Positions 43,478 to 53,865 of a stretch of 64,000 bases of DNA are shown one piece after another. The number at the start of each line of letters is the position of its first letter. The first letter of the stretch is position 1. A program made the position numbers and the translations under genes. The notes under the pieces were generated by a model. The model made no database searches. It was not told the origin of the DNA and worked only from the letters and a program-made list of their open reading frames with translations. This stretch comes from Chamaelirium japonicum (taxonomy: Eukaryota > Streptophyta > Magnoliopsida > Liliales > Melanthiaceae): assembly GCA_947650365.1 (NCBI GenBank), contig OX393553.1, forward strand, positions 35,900,353 through 35,964,352, read 5' to 3'.

Positions 43478-43482
43478 CATCG

Positions 43483-44725
43483 CACTCATCGTTGGATCAA
43501 ACAGCCTAAAATATATCTTTGTGTATCTCCCAACCTAGCTTCCTTATTATATTAGATTTGCCACCGCAGTGCCATGTTGAGCGAAGTCACTAACCAAGAC
43601 CACTATTCTTGTAATTCTCTTTTGACGAATAACTCGGAATAATGATTTGTCAAAGGAACTGGGTATGTGGTTCCATTCCAAAATGATCACTCGCTACTAT
43701 TTGAACATAGTGCGGGACATACTTGCCGACACACTACGGTGTGGGTGCATCAGCTAGCGCTCAGTGCATCGTTATTTGCACCAAGCTATGTACTAGGGGT
43801 GCAACTTGGGTCAGGTTGGTTCGGATTTGACCCAACCTAAAACCGAACCGAACTAGTTCGGTTGTTCTACCATATTGAAACCCGAACCAACGGATAGCGC
43901 ACCCGATCACCCTTTCGCTCGATGGTCGGCAACTGTGCAGCCGGCGAAGTCGATCCGGTGCCAACGACATCTTCTTCGTATAAACCCCATCGACCCCACC
44001 CTCGTGGCGTTTGCCATGGTTGCACCGGATCGACTTCGCCGGCTGCACAGTTGCCGGCCATCGGGCCGGCGGCCATGGCCGTGGCTAGAGAAGAGGAGGC
44101 AAAAGGGGGTGGCTATGGTCGGTCAACCCACAACACCCACACACACAAAAGAAAAAAAAAACAGTGGGGAACGGCCGACCTAGTGCCAGGGTCGTCGGCT
44201 TCGACCGGCTGCGGCTCCTCCCGGCTCCAGTGTGTCCTCCTCCCCGGCGCCGGTATGCTTCGGCGGTGACTCCTACTCCGGCCGGCAGTGCTCCGGCTGC
44301 CGCGCGCCACACACACAGCAAGAGGGAGAGGAGAGAGAGGGATCGGACATGGAAGAGAGGGATCGGAGAAGAAGAAGAGGGGGATCGGATAGGGGGTGAG
44401 GGGTTTGGAGAAGGGGGGAAAGGGGCTAAAAAAGTGGGGAGGGGCAGGGGTTTTAAAAAGGGGGAAAGGGGCGGCGGGTAGGAGCGGCAACCGGCTGGGT
44501 AGGGGGCCTAGGGCGGCGGCGGGCTAGTACGGGCGGCTGCGGCAGGGGTAGGGGTGGCGGTCGGTGGGAATCCGGCCGGGTTTCAGGTGCGGCAGTAGAG
44601 GGGGGCGGCGATCGACGGCTTTGGGGGGAGGGCCGGGGTCGGATCGGGTCGGGTTTGGGTTCAAGAGAGAGAGAGAGAGAGTCGGGTGAGAGGGGTGCGA
44701 TCCAAGAGAGAGGGAGAGAGGGGCC

Positions 44726-44806
<81 letters not shown>

Positions 44807-44974
44807 CACGGGTTGGCTGGGTTTGGGGGAGTTTGGGTAGGATAGTAGGTCGGGTTCAGGTAGTGGGTTTTAGTTTTAGGTTTTAATTTTTTTTTTGTCT
44901 AGTTTAGTTTTTTAAAAAAAAAAAAAAAAAAAACTTGTCGTTACATCCTATGTGGCGCTGAGTTGGTTATAGAT
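43483..44974. other. Spacer with hairpin, GA tract and poly-A, no gene
   Basis: 43483-43790 continues the DNA split by the gypsy insertion. 43800-44900 is GC-rich with GGTTCGG and GGGTTGG motifs and a (GA)n tract at 44729-44801. It ends in an A-run at about 44914-44933. A retroposon is possible but no target duplication was found. Open frames here follow the repeats. Confidence 0.5.
43928..44055. repeat. 34-bp perfect inverted repeat with 60-bp loop
   Basis: Arms at 43928-43961 and 44022-44055. The left arm starts GGCAACTGTGCAGCCGGCG; the right arm is its exact complement, ending CGGCTGCACAGTTGCC. Confidence 0.93.
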
Positions 44975-45107
44975 TGTTAGTGATAGTGTATAGTATTGAG
45001 ATACACATACTCGTAGATAGCCTGTATAGGATACCCCTTGTTTCACATATATATTTGGCCCTTGGCCTAATGAGATGGATTCATTCTCCCCAAAATCTCT
45101 TGTATCA
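44975..45107 (+). repeat. Probable short 5' LTR of the + strand copia
   Basis: TGTTAGTGATAGTG to CTCTTGTATCA, followed by TGATATCAGAGCC. The left boundary is uncertain because the 3' LTR is not in the window; 44936 (TGTCGTTACATCC) is an alternative. Confidence 0.5.
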
Positions 45108-45422
45108 TGATATCAGAGCCAACCTCGAGCTCCCCTCCGGACAACCTCAAGCTTCCCTACCATAAGATCTGAGATCTCATATCTGCTTTTCTTATCTCTT
45201 CTAGATCCAGATCTGACTCAGATCTAACGATCTCTCTCCGGCGACGTCGTCTCCAGACCAGATCTGCACCTCTCCGGCGAGCTCATCTCCGATCTAATCC
45301 AGATATGAAATCTGGTCTCCAGATCTGTATCGGCTCCGGCGACCAGATCTGCACGGGTCTTCTTCACCTCCTCCGGCTCCCTCTCTCACGACCACTTCGG
45401 CCCAGCGAGGTTGTCTCCGAAT

Positions 45423-45735
45423 CTAGCCATCGGCTCCGGCAACCTCCTGCATCATCTTCGGCTCTAGCGACCTCTTCGGCCAGGCGACCTGCATCATCTT
45501 TGGCTCCAGCGACCTCTTTGGCCCGACGACCTGCATCATCTCCGGCCAGATCCGAAGACCTCCTGCATCATCTTCGGCTTTAGCGACCTCTTCGGCCCGG
45601 CGACCTGCATCATCTTCAACCTCTTCGGCCCGGCGACCTCCTGCATCGGCTGAGATCCAAAGACCTCCGGCCAGATCCGAAGACCTCCTGCATCGGTTTC
45701 GGTGACCTCTTCCGCCCGGCGACCTCTTCAACCCG
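45423..45735. repeat. Degenerate GACCTCTTCGGCCCGGCGAC repeats in copia leader
   Basis: Irregular repeats of GACCTSCTGCATC and TTCGGCCCGGCGACC between primer site and gag. Not coding. Confidence 0.7.
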
Positions 45736-45904
45736 GAGACCTCCAGATCTGCATCGACTCCGACAATCGATTTTAGATCTCAGATCTGCTCTCACGCCCT
45801 CTTCTTCAGCCAGATCCGAAGACTTATCCTCCGACGAACCTCCAGATCTGCATCGGCTCTTCTCCGATAGATCTGAAGACCTCTCCTCCAGCCCGTGAGC
45901 CACC

Positions 45905-47249
45905 ATGGCCGACTCATCCTTCGTAGATGCTCCTCTGGCCGTGCCACTGCACCCTTAGAGCCTCCCATTCGAGTATACTTGTGACTTCCTACCGAGCTCG
46001 ATGGACTTCCCTCTCGCCTCCTCCGCCGACTGGGAAGTATGGGCAGCCACCGTCCAAACCACGCTTCTTGGACGTAGTCTTCTTGGATTAATCGACGATA
46101 CCACCTCGGCACCGAGCTAGGCTTTTCCTGCGGCCCTTCAGGCGTGGCGCCTTCATGATGCACGGGTTACCACCTACCTTGTCGCTTCGGTCGATCGGAC
46201 GATGCGTGCTGACCTCGCCGCCCTTGGAGCATCCGCAGCCATATGGCGCTCCTTAGTTGAGCGCTTTGTGGAGTCTAACGACGCCCGTGAGTATGCTTTT
46301 CTCTCCCAGGTCCAATCCGAACAGCAGGGCGATCGTACGATCCAGCAATTCCATGCACATATGCGTGGTTACTGGCGGGAGCTTCAGTCACTGGTACCTC
46401 CCGTCTCTCCCGAGTGCCGCGCCGTGCACCAAACCTTCTGGGAGCGCCGTCAGCTTTATCAGTTCCTGATGGTCCTTCGACCAGAGTTTGGCTCACTTAT
46501 TGGCGCCCTAATCCACCGAGACCCACTTCCACACTTGGATGCTACCATTACTGAGTTCATCGCCGAAGAGACCAGGCTGCGCACCATCGCCACCAGGGCT
46601 CCTCCGTCCCCCTCCGGTCACACGGGCGTCCTTGCTGTAGCCCAAGCTGCCTCTTTTACTTATGCTTCTGGTCGTGATCGGTTTGTGTGCACTCACTGCC
46701 ACAAACCATGTCATGTCGTCGCCATATGTTGGAAGCTACATCCCGAGAAGAGGCAGGGACCCCGAGGACGTAGTCGACCCGTTGGCTCTACTGTTGCTGC
46801 TGCTACTGCTCCGTCCTCTCCTCGCACGGTTCCATCATCACCCTGGGGTTCCTTGGACGCCCTTGACACTACTCAGCTCCTTCAGCAGCAGCTTGCACAG
46901 CTTCAGTTCCGTCTAGACCAGATGGCAAGCTTCAGCTCCACCGAGGCTTCCAGTGCCTCCAGTTCCTCTGCTCACTTAGCCACTCCCGGTACCTTTGCTA
47001 TTTGGATTCTGGACTCTGGGGCCTCCAATCACATGACTTCCAATGCTTCCTTGCTTATCGATTATCACCCGGTACTGCACATCTCATCGATACATACTGC
47101 AGATGGCTCTTCTTTAGCCATCTCGCAGTGTGCATCGATCACCGCCACTACAGAACCGAGCGGTCTTCTCTCTTTACCCACTGTGTTACATGTCCCCCAA
47201 CTTCACATGCAGCTCATCTCCATTATATAGCAGCCTCTGTGACTCTGGA
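45905..47249 (+). pseudogene. Copia gag and start of protease (left half)
   Basis: ATG at 45905 in the context CCACCATGG. Two in-frame TAGs (near 45956 and 46118) interrupt the N-terminal third; it is open from there to a TAG at 47227. It has a UBN2-type Gag region, a zinc knuckle CTHCHKPCHVVAIC with the usual glycine replaced, a Ser/Gln-rich linker, and the protease site WILDSGASNHM at about 47005. The protein is cut at 47249 by the inserted element. Confidence 0.85.
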
Positions 47250-49141
47250 TGTTGGAATTGGATCCGCTAATCAGAGTCGTAGCGGAAGCAAAAGAAAGAT
47301 TCGAAGATTATATGGTGTATGTTTCATTACAATTAATTCTACAAAACAATCTACATGCAAATCTATGATCTTAGCATATGTGCGGACACCCTAGAGGCAT
47401 ACTACGATCTACGGAAGACATGCATGCATCTAGTTAGGTGTTTAGTATCATCATACCTTATGGATCTATGATCCGGAGAGAAGTCGGAACGATGAAGAGC
47501 CACACTTGAATCGCAAGGGAAACTGTCGGATAGCATCTTGTCCTTTGCGAATTGAAGAATCCTCGAATCCCGTCTCTGAGTGCAGGGATTACGAGCCGAC
47601 GGAGGAATCCGTTGCGAAGACGATGGCGAGCCGTGAGATCTCCTCCTCCTCTCTCTCTCTTCTTCCTTCTCCTTCCTTCCTCTTCCTTCTCCCTTCTTCT
47701 TCCTCTCTTTTCCTTGGCTGAAACCACAAAGGAGGAGCACTAAAGGGGGTTCGGGTTTTCTGGAGGAGAGGGAGCTTATGGCCGGCCCCTCCCTCTCCCT
47801 ATTCCTATATAGGGCCGGTCTCCCATGGCTCCAAGGAGGTTAGGGCCGGCCCCTAGGTGGATAGGGATAAGGGGGGGCGGTTTTTAGGGATTCCGGGTAT
47901 CTATCGTGAAGCCTGGACAAAAATGCCCTTCACGAAAAGCGAAAAACTGAAAGAGAGACTGAGTGAGGTGCGCTACTCGGAATCGAATTCCGTCAGCGCT
48001 TGTGAGCTCTTGGAATTATTCCGCTCAATCTAAGATCCATATTTAATGTGTTCTGAGCCATATTTCAGTATTTACGAAAATACCCCTACGGCCCGTAACA
48101 CATGTGAATTATGTTCTTTGGCTCCGGGCTTGCGCTCTATCGCGCTACTTTGCATCCAACGTATCCAACTAGGTCAGGGAACAATTCCTATACGCAACGA
48201 CAGGGTGGAACCTTCAGGGTTCGGGATATCTAGCTGTAACAGGATCCCTGATTAACTGTTCCGATGACACACCGAAAGTTCCGTTAATCAGCCCTAATCC
48301 GATTAACTCGCGTTGCCACCCAAAGTGCGACGCGAGTTGAACTCTAGTGATCCTAAACTAATGTTACTCCCTCGTAACCCTATTCTCTACTATACTCCGA
48401 TAATCCTTAGTCTCTCCTATTACTGGTGCCATGATACGACTCGGACGGTGGGGAGCACCGTCAGATCCCGATCGATCATCTGACTAGGGTTTGATGACTT
48501 GTCATCGATAACACCACACACCTTCCGGTGCTATGCCTAGTATCCGGAACATTGTTAGTCATACTGACAACCACCAGGCCTGGGTTAACTGTGTGGACAG
48601 ATTGACTCATCAAAACGCACCAATCCAACACTGGACGTCGGATAACCTGGAAGATCCGCACACGTTGGCACATCAAAGCACCACACAACTGGTTGGCCCA
48701 GTGAACATGGTCCCTCAGGGTTAAGGACAGATTATCTATAGTAGTAAGACGGTTTCTGCACCAGTGTTTGAATCACTGAACTATGCACCGTCTTGGTTCC
48801 TGTTCAACACGATCATCGTGCTTGGTCAGGTGAATGGGAATCCCACGTTCCCGTGGTGGAGACTTCACCACATCCTCTACCTGCCAACAGCTTGTTCTCG
48901 GTGAAGCGACCGACATCACCTAAGCTGTGAACTAGTTCTAAGTCTACACAAAACTGGTCCATTGGGTCTCCCAAGCATGGATCCTCTATGCGCCTCAGTG
49001 GCCTACTGTGTTCCCTAGGGTCCTTTTATTATATGAGTATTATCATACACCACAGTAGTATTCTAATTAAAGCAATAACCAACATCATCTTTATTAATGT
49101 TAATACAGAAAATACACGTTAAGGACACACGAGCTACAATA
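47250..49141 (-). repeat. 3' LTR (element sense) of the minus-strand copia
   Basis: 1892 bp. Its inner edge is GAGCTACAATA, then on the minus strand the purine tract AAGTGGGAGATT. It lacks about 60 bp present in the other LTR at about 57711-57775. A TATATAG box is readable on the minus strand at about 47806-47812. Confidence 0.9.
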
Positions 49142-49181
49142 ATCTCCCACTTGGCCTAGCGGGGAACTACAGTCTTAACTC

Positions 49182-50716
49182 CTATGGCATCCACGTGTTT
49201 TTCAAAAGCCTTGGTCGGTAACGCCTTTGTGAAAAGGTCCGCCATGTTATCTGCAGACGCCACCGAGTCACTGCAACCTCCCCTCGCTTCTGCAAGTCCC
49301 AGATAATGTAGTATTTCCGCTCGATATGCTTGCTCTTCTGGTGATATCTTGGCTCCTTGGATTGTGCTACCGCTCCACTATTGTCACAGTAAAGGACAAT
49401 AGGATCTTGAGCTCCCGATACGCATCTTAAGTCCGTGAGGAACTTCTTAAGCCACACCGCCTCCTTAGCTGCTTTGCACGCCGCAACGTACTCAGTCTCT
49501 GTCATCGAATCCGCGATGCATCCCTGCTTTACGCTCCTCCAACTAACAGCTCCTCCTAATGAAAACACAAACCCTGACGTCGATCTCCTAGATTCCGGAT
49601 CTGACGCAAAGTCTGAATCCGTATATCCAATCGGCATCAGTTCCTGTGAAGAGTAAACTAAGTCATAATCTCTCGTCCTACAGAGATACTTGAGTATACT
49701 TTTCACAGTAGTCCAGTGCACTGGACCCGGATTTAACTGATACCTGCCCATCATGCCTACTACATAGCATATATCTAGTCTCGTGCACTGCATAGCATAT
49801 ATCAGACTCCCTACAGCCGAAGTATAAGGTATCTTCTGCATCTCTGCCCGCTCCTCAGGAGTCTTAGGACCCTGATCCTTGGACAATTTCATTCCATGTC
49901 TAAATGGAACGAGTCCCTTCTTGGAGTTATGTATACTGAATCTGACCAAGATAGTATCTATGTAGGCTGACTGTGATAGTGAGAGAATCTTGTTCTGGCG
50001 ATCTCGAGTTACCTTGATCCCCAGAACATAACTCGCTTCACCCAGGTCTTTCATGTCAAATTGAGAGGATAACCACACCTTCACTGTAGACAACATTCCA
50101 ACATCGTTTCCGATGAGCAAGATATCGTCTACGTAAAACACTAGAAAAACTACTGCAGTCTTATCGCTCCTTTTATAAACACATGGTTCATCCACGTTCT
50201 GCTCAAATCCATAAGACTGGATAGCCTGATCAAAACGCATGTTCCAACTTTTGGATGCTTGCTTCAGTCCATAAATGGACCTTTGCAACTTGCACACCAG
50301 ACTTTCCTGACCTTTTGCGACAAAGCCTGGAGGCTGAGACATGTAGATGTCTTCTTCCAAATCCCCGTTGAGGAATGCGGTTTTGACGTCCATTTGCCAG
50401 ATCTCTCAATCATAATGGGCTGCAATGAACAAGAGAATCCGAATAGACTTAAGCATAGCCACTGACGAAAAGGTTTCGTCATAATCGGTCCCTTCTCGCT
50501 GGGTATAACCCTTAGCGACTAGTCTAGCTTTGTAAGTCTCAACGGTACCATCCAGATCTCTTTTTCTTTTGTATACCTACTTACACCCAACATGTTTAAT
50601 GTTGTGAGGTGGTGTTACAAGTGTCCAGACCGAGTTTTGGGACATCGATGTCAGTTCTGCCTCCATGGCTTCCTGCCATGCTGCATGGTCAAAGGATACC
50701 ATCGCTTCGTCATAGT
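49182..50716 (-). pseudogene. Copia reverse transcriptase and RNase H
   Basis: The long open piece 50393-49182 starts at the RT block MDVKTAFLNGDLEEDIYMS and holds the active site FYVDDILLIGND. The RNase H has YTDSDFASD, SMTETEYVA and LYCDNSGAV. An in-frame stop just upstream (near 50410) and shifts in 50420-50716 cut the N-terminal RT region. The C-terminus ends shortly before the polypurine tract and seems frame-shifted after YHQKSKHIERK. Confidence 0.88.
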
Positions 50717-52035
50717 TCAGAGGATCATCCTCTTGAAACTTTGGATCACCATAAAGGCTTCTCCAATGTATCTATCAGGAGCACTTGTGGTCCTCCCACT
50801 GCGACGAGCCTGCGGTGGTTCCATAGGAGTCGATTCTACAGTATCGTTTATCTTAGTGGTATCGGCTCCCACTACGTTTTCTGTTTGTGTACTCCCATCA
50901 GTACCAAGCAATTCTTCAAGAACTACTTTACTGGTGGGCTTATGGTCTATTAAATAATCCTGCTCCAGGAATACGGCGTTCGTCGAGACGACAACCTTTC
51001 TATCCTCAGGATCATAAAATAAACCACCATTTGTCCCTTTTGGATACCCAACGAACAAACATATCTTAGTTTTTGACTCCATCTTATCTCGCTTGTCCTT
51101 CCGCACATGTGCTGGACAACCCCAAATCCTAAAGTGCTGTAGACTTGGCTTTCGCTTCAACCACAGCTCCCAAGGAGTTAGGGGTACTGACTTTGATGGA
51201 ACAAAGTTCAAAGTGTATGCTGCCGTCTCTAGGGCATATCCTCAAAAACTTGGTGGCAATGTTGCATAACTCATCATAGTCCGAACCATGTCTAATAAGG
51301 TTCAGTTTCTCCTCTCAGATACACCGTTTTGTTGTGGTGTCCCTGGTGTAGTCAACTGGGATACGATCCCATGCTCACATAGGTACCCAATAAATTCATC
51401 CGATAGGTATTCGCCTCCTCATCGAAGAGACTTGATACTTTTTCCCGTCTGCTTTTCTGCTTCAGCTCTGAACTCCTTGAACTTATCAAAGGATTCAGAC
51501 TTCCGCCGCATTAGGTATATGTTTCCAAACCTCGAGTGATCATCCGTGAAGGTGATGAAATACTCCAAGCCTCTTATAGCGCGGACACTTATGGGCCCAC
51601 ATACATCAGTGTATACCAACTCTAATACCTCCTTAGATCTGCTACCTTTGGCTCGGAATGATCTTTTAGTCATCTTGCCTTCCAGGCAAGACTCACATGT
51701 CGGTAGGCTTTTAGAAATATCTGGACTTAAGAGTCCTACCTTAACCAACCTGTGAATCCTGTCTGAGGCTATGTGTCCAAGCCTTAGATGCCAAAGGAGT
51801 ATTGGATTATTTGAGGGATTTTTTCTTTTAAATGAATTAATCACATAAGCTTCAGTTATGTTATCCTGCTTATGATTGAAGTTAATTACATAGAGAGCAT
51901 TCTGTATCTTTCCTTTACAAACAAAGGAACCATTTAATTTAATTGACACACCAGAAGCATCAAATAAAACTGAAAAACCTTCATTATTCAATAAGGAAAC
52001 AGAAATTAAATTTTGTCTCAAGGACGGTACATAAA
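50717..52035 (-). pseudogene. Copia integrase
   Basis: The first piece begins right after the Cassandra insert (YVPSLRQNLISV). It has a GAG-pre-integrase finger (LLWHLRLGH, CESCLEGK) and the first part of the DDE core (DVCGPI, TFTDDHSR), and stops near 51419. A gap with stops (51418-51212) keeps NGVSERRN-like sequence. The second piece (51211-50717) is the integrase C-terminal region (HFRIWGCPAHV, KICLFVGYPKGT). Not functional as written. Confidence 0.85.
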
Positions 52036-52807
52036 GTATGTGTGACGACCAAGATCCAATAGGCCAATAGCCAAGAGCCAAGACTCCTGAGGCGGGAATG
52101 CCAAGATGGATGAGGTGAGGTGAGGTGAGGTGAGGTGTACAAGGCCATGAGTTAGCCCCACATCGCCTGGAGAGAAGGAGATCCTGAGCTACTTATATAA
52201 TTTCCCCTCCCAAACATAGAAGACGCGTTTTAAAACCGTGCGCCGCTACGGATTTCGTAAGAACTCCGTAGTTAAGCGTGCTCGGGCGAGAGTAGTACCA
52301 GGATGGGTGACCCCCTGGGAAGTTCTCGTGCGGGCACGGGCAAAGCGGACAATATCTTGTGTGTTTGGGGCGGATGTTACAAAATGGTATCAGAGCCGGT
52401 TCTCCTCGCTATGGGGGGGTCTAACCCTACACAAGGACGTGTAGCCCTAAGGGGGGTGGATTGTGACGACCAAGATCCAATAGGCCAATAGCCAAGAGCC
52501 AAGACTCCTGAGGCGGGAATGCCAAGATGGATGAGGTGAGGTGAGGTGAGGTGAGGTGTACAAGGCCATGAGTTAGCCCCACATCGCCTGGAGAGAAGGA
52601 GATCCTGAGCTACTTATATAATTTCCCCTCCCAAACATAGAAGACGCGTTTTAAAACCGTGCGCCGCTACGGATTTCGTAAGAACTCCGTAGTTAAGCGT
52701 GCTCGGGCGAGAGTAGTACCAGGATGGGTGACCCCCTGAGAAGTTCTCATGCGGGCACGGGCAAAGCGGACAATATCTTGTGTGTTTGGGGCGGATGTTA
52801 CAGTATG
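52036..52807 (+). mobile_element. Cassandra TRIM with 5S rRNA-like LTRs, complete
   Basis: The element is 52041-52802 (762 bp), flanked by the TSD GTATG at 52036-52040 and 52803-52807. LTRs (52041-52381 and 52462-52802) are 341 bp each and differ at only about two bases. The internal domain is about 80 bp, with primer site TGGTATCAGAGCC and purine tract AAGGGGGG. No coding capacity. The 5S-derived block is in each LTR, sense on +. It splits the minus copia between protease and integrase. Confidence 0.96.
52236..52330 (+). promoter_or_regulatory. 5S rRNA-derived region with pol III control boxes (Cassandra LTR 1)
   Basis: The 3' two-thirds of plant 5S rRNA is recognisable: AACTCCGTAGTTAAGCGTGC (box A region), then GTACCAGGATGGGTGACC (box C region) and a diverged 3' end. 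The same block is at 52657-52751. In Cassandra elements this carries an RNA polymerase III internal promoter. It is not a 5S gene: the 5' third is absent or diverged. Confidence 0.9.
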
Positions 52808-53865
52808 TCTCTAAGTAATAAACTTCTTCCATCAAGGAACTGCAAGACGACATCTCCAACTGCTTCAGCCTCTGCCACGGCCTCAGTTCCCATGCTTAGG
52901 ATCATCTTTCCATCACCCAGTTTTCTTGTCTCCTTGAACCCCTGCAAATTATTGCAAGCATGATTAGTGGAACCAGAATCCACAATCCGTGAAACTGGAG
53001 AACAACTGGATACTACAAGGGATTCCACTATGTGGATTTGAGATATACTTGTCTCAGCTTTCTTGGGAGCCGCACGGCAGTCGCCCTTCCAGTGCCCCTT
53101 CTTGCCGCATCGGAAATATTTTCCTTTGGGCTTCGCCGGACTATTCTGCTTAGGAACCTGCAACTTCATCTGGCCCATCTTCACGGGCTTCTTAGACTTT
53201 CTTTTCTGAAACTTGCCTTTGGCTTTCAGAGAAGAATTCCGTTCTACATTTAGGGATTGGGCTCCTGCCTTCATCCCGTCCTCTGCCGCCTGGAGCGCCA
53301 CTAGGAGCTATGCGTTAGACATCTCCAACCGGTTAAGGTTAAAGTTGGTAACGAAGCCCTCAAACGCTCCTGACAGAGACGCGAGAAAAATATCGGTCTG
53401 GATCTCTGCATCCAAGATGACATCGAAGGAACCAAGCTCGTTCACATAGCCAAACAATTTCAGCATATGATCCCGAACTAAAGTCCCCTCTGCCATCTTC
53501 GTGGACACCAATTTCTTGATGGTCAGGTAACGAGTTACCCGACTACGACCCTCAAATATTTCCTTTAGGTAGAGCATCATGTCTGAAGCAAATGCCATGT
53601 CTTCGACTTGCTTCTGAAGGACGGTCTGCAAGGATGCCACTATGTAGCACTTGCACATCTCATCAGCATCTAGCCGGTCTTTCCATTCCTTCAACTGGGC
53701 CTCAGTTGCACTTGGTCCCGGTATGGCCGGTTGAGGGGTATTTAGGGCAATTGTGTGTTTGCCAACCCTTAGGATGAGTATTAGGTTACGCTTCCAGTCC
53801 TCGTAGTTTGGTCCCGTAAGTTTGTTATCATTAAGTATGGAGGCAAGGGGGTCGAGCTTGGTCAT
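52808..53865 (-). pseudogene. Copia gag and protease
   Basis: ATG at 53865 (MTKLDPLASILND), UBN2-type Gag with LTGPNYEDWKRNL. An in-frame TAG lies at 53308-53310, after which the same frame continues (LLVALQAAED). The zinc knuckle reads YFRCGKKGHWKGDC: the first cysteine has become tyrosine. The protease site is RIVDSGSTNHACN. The frame ends at the Cassandra insertion, after LLLRDIL. Confidence 0.87.

Larger units (their letters stand above)
30818..43482 (+). mobile_element. Full-length Ty3/gypsy element, Tat type, with antisense gene
   Basis: The element is 30823-43477 (12,655 bp), flanked by the TSD CATCG at 30818-30822 and 43478-43482. LTRs are 1101 and 1118 bp and nearly identical, so insertion is recent. 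Order: LTR, primer site, gag-protease, RT/RNase H/extra RNase H-like domain/integrase, a 78-bp array, antisense gene, a 146-bp array, polypurine tract (GGAGGGGGTAA), LTR. The second RNase H-like domain (FIDGSSNALGAG) before integrase, and the antisense gene, place it in the Tat group. Confidence 0.95.

Noticed and set aside
43793-44935. A retroposon ending in the A-run at about 44914-44933
   Set aside because: No target duplication and no recognisable SINE or LINE body; left as unassigned spacer.
45305-45906. Ser/Pro-rich frames in the copia leader as genes
   Set aside because: They come from degenerate GACCTCTTCGGCCCGGCGAC repeats, exist on both strands and precede the gag start.
52236-52330. 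A functional 5S rRNA gene
   Set aside because: Only the 3' part is recognisable, it lies inside a 341-bp LTR, and the same block repeats in the second LTR of a TRIM.
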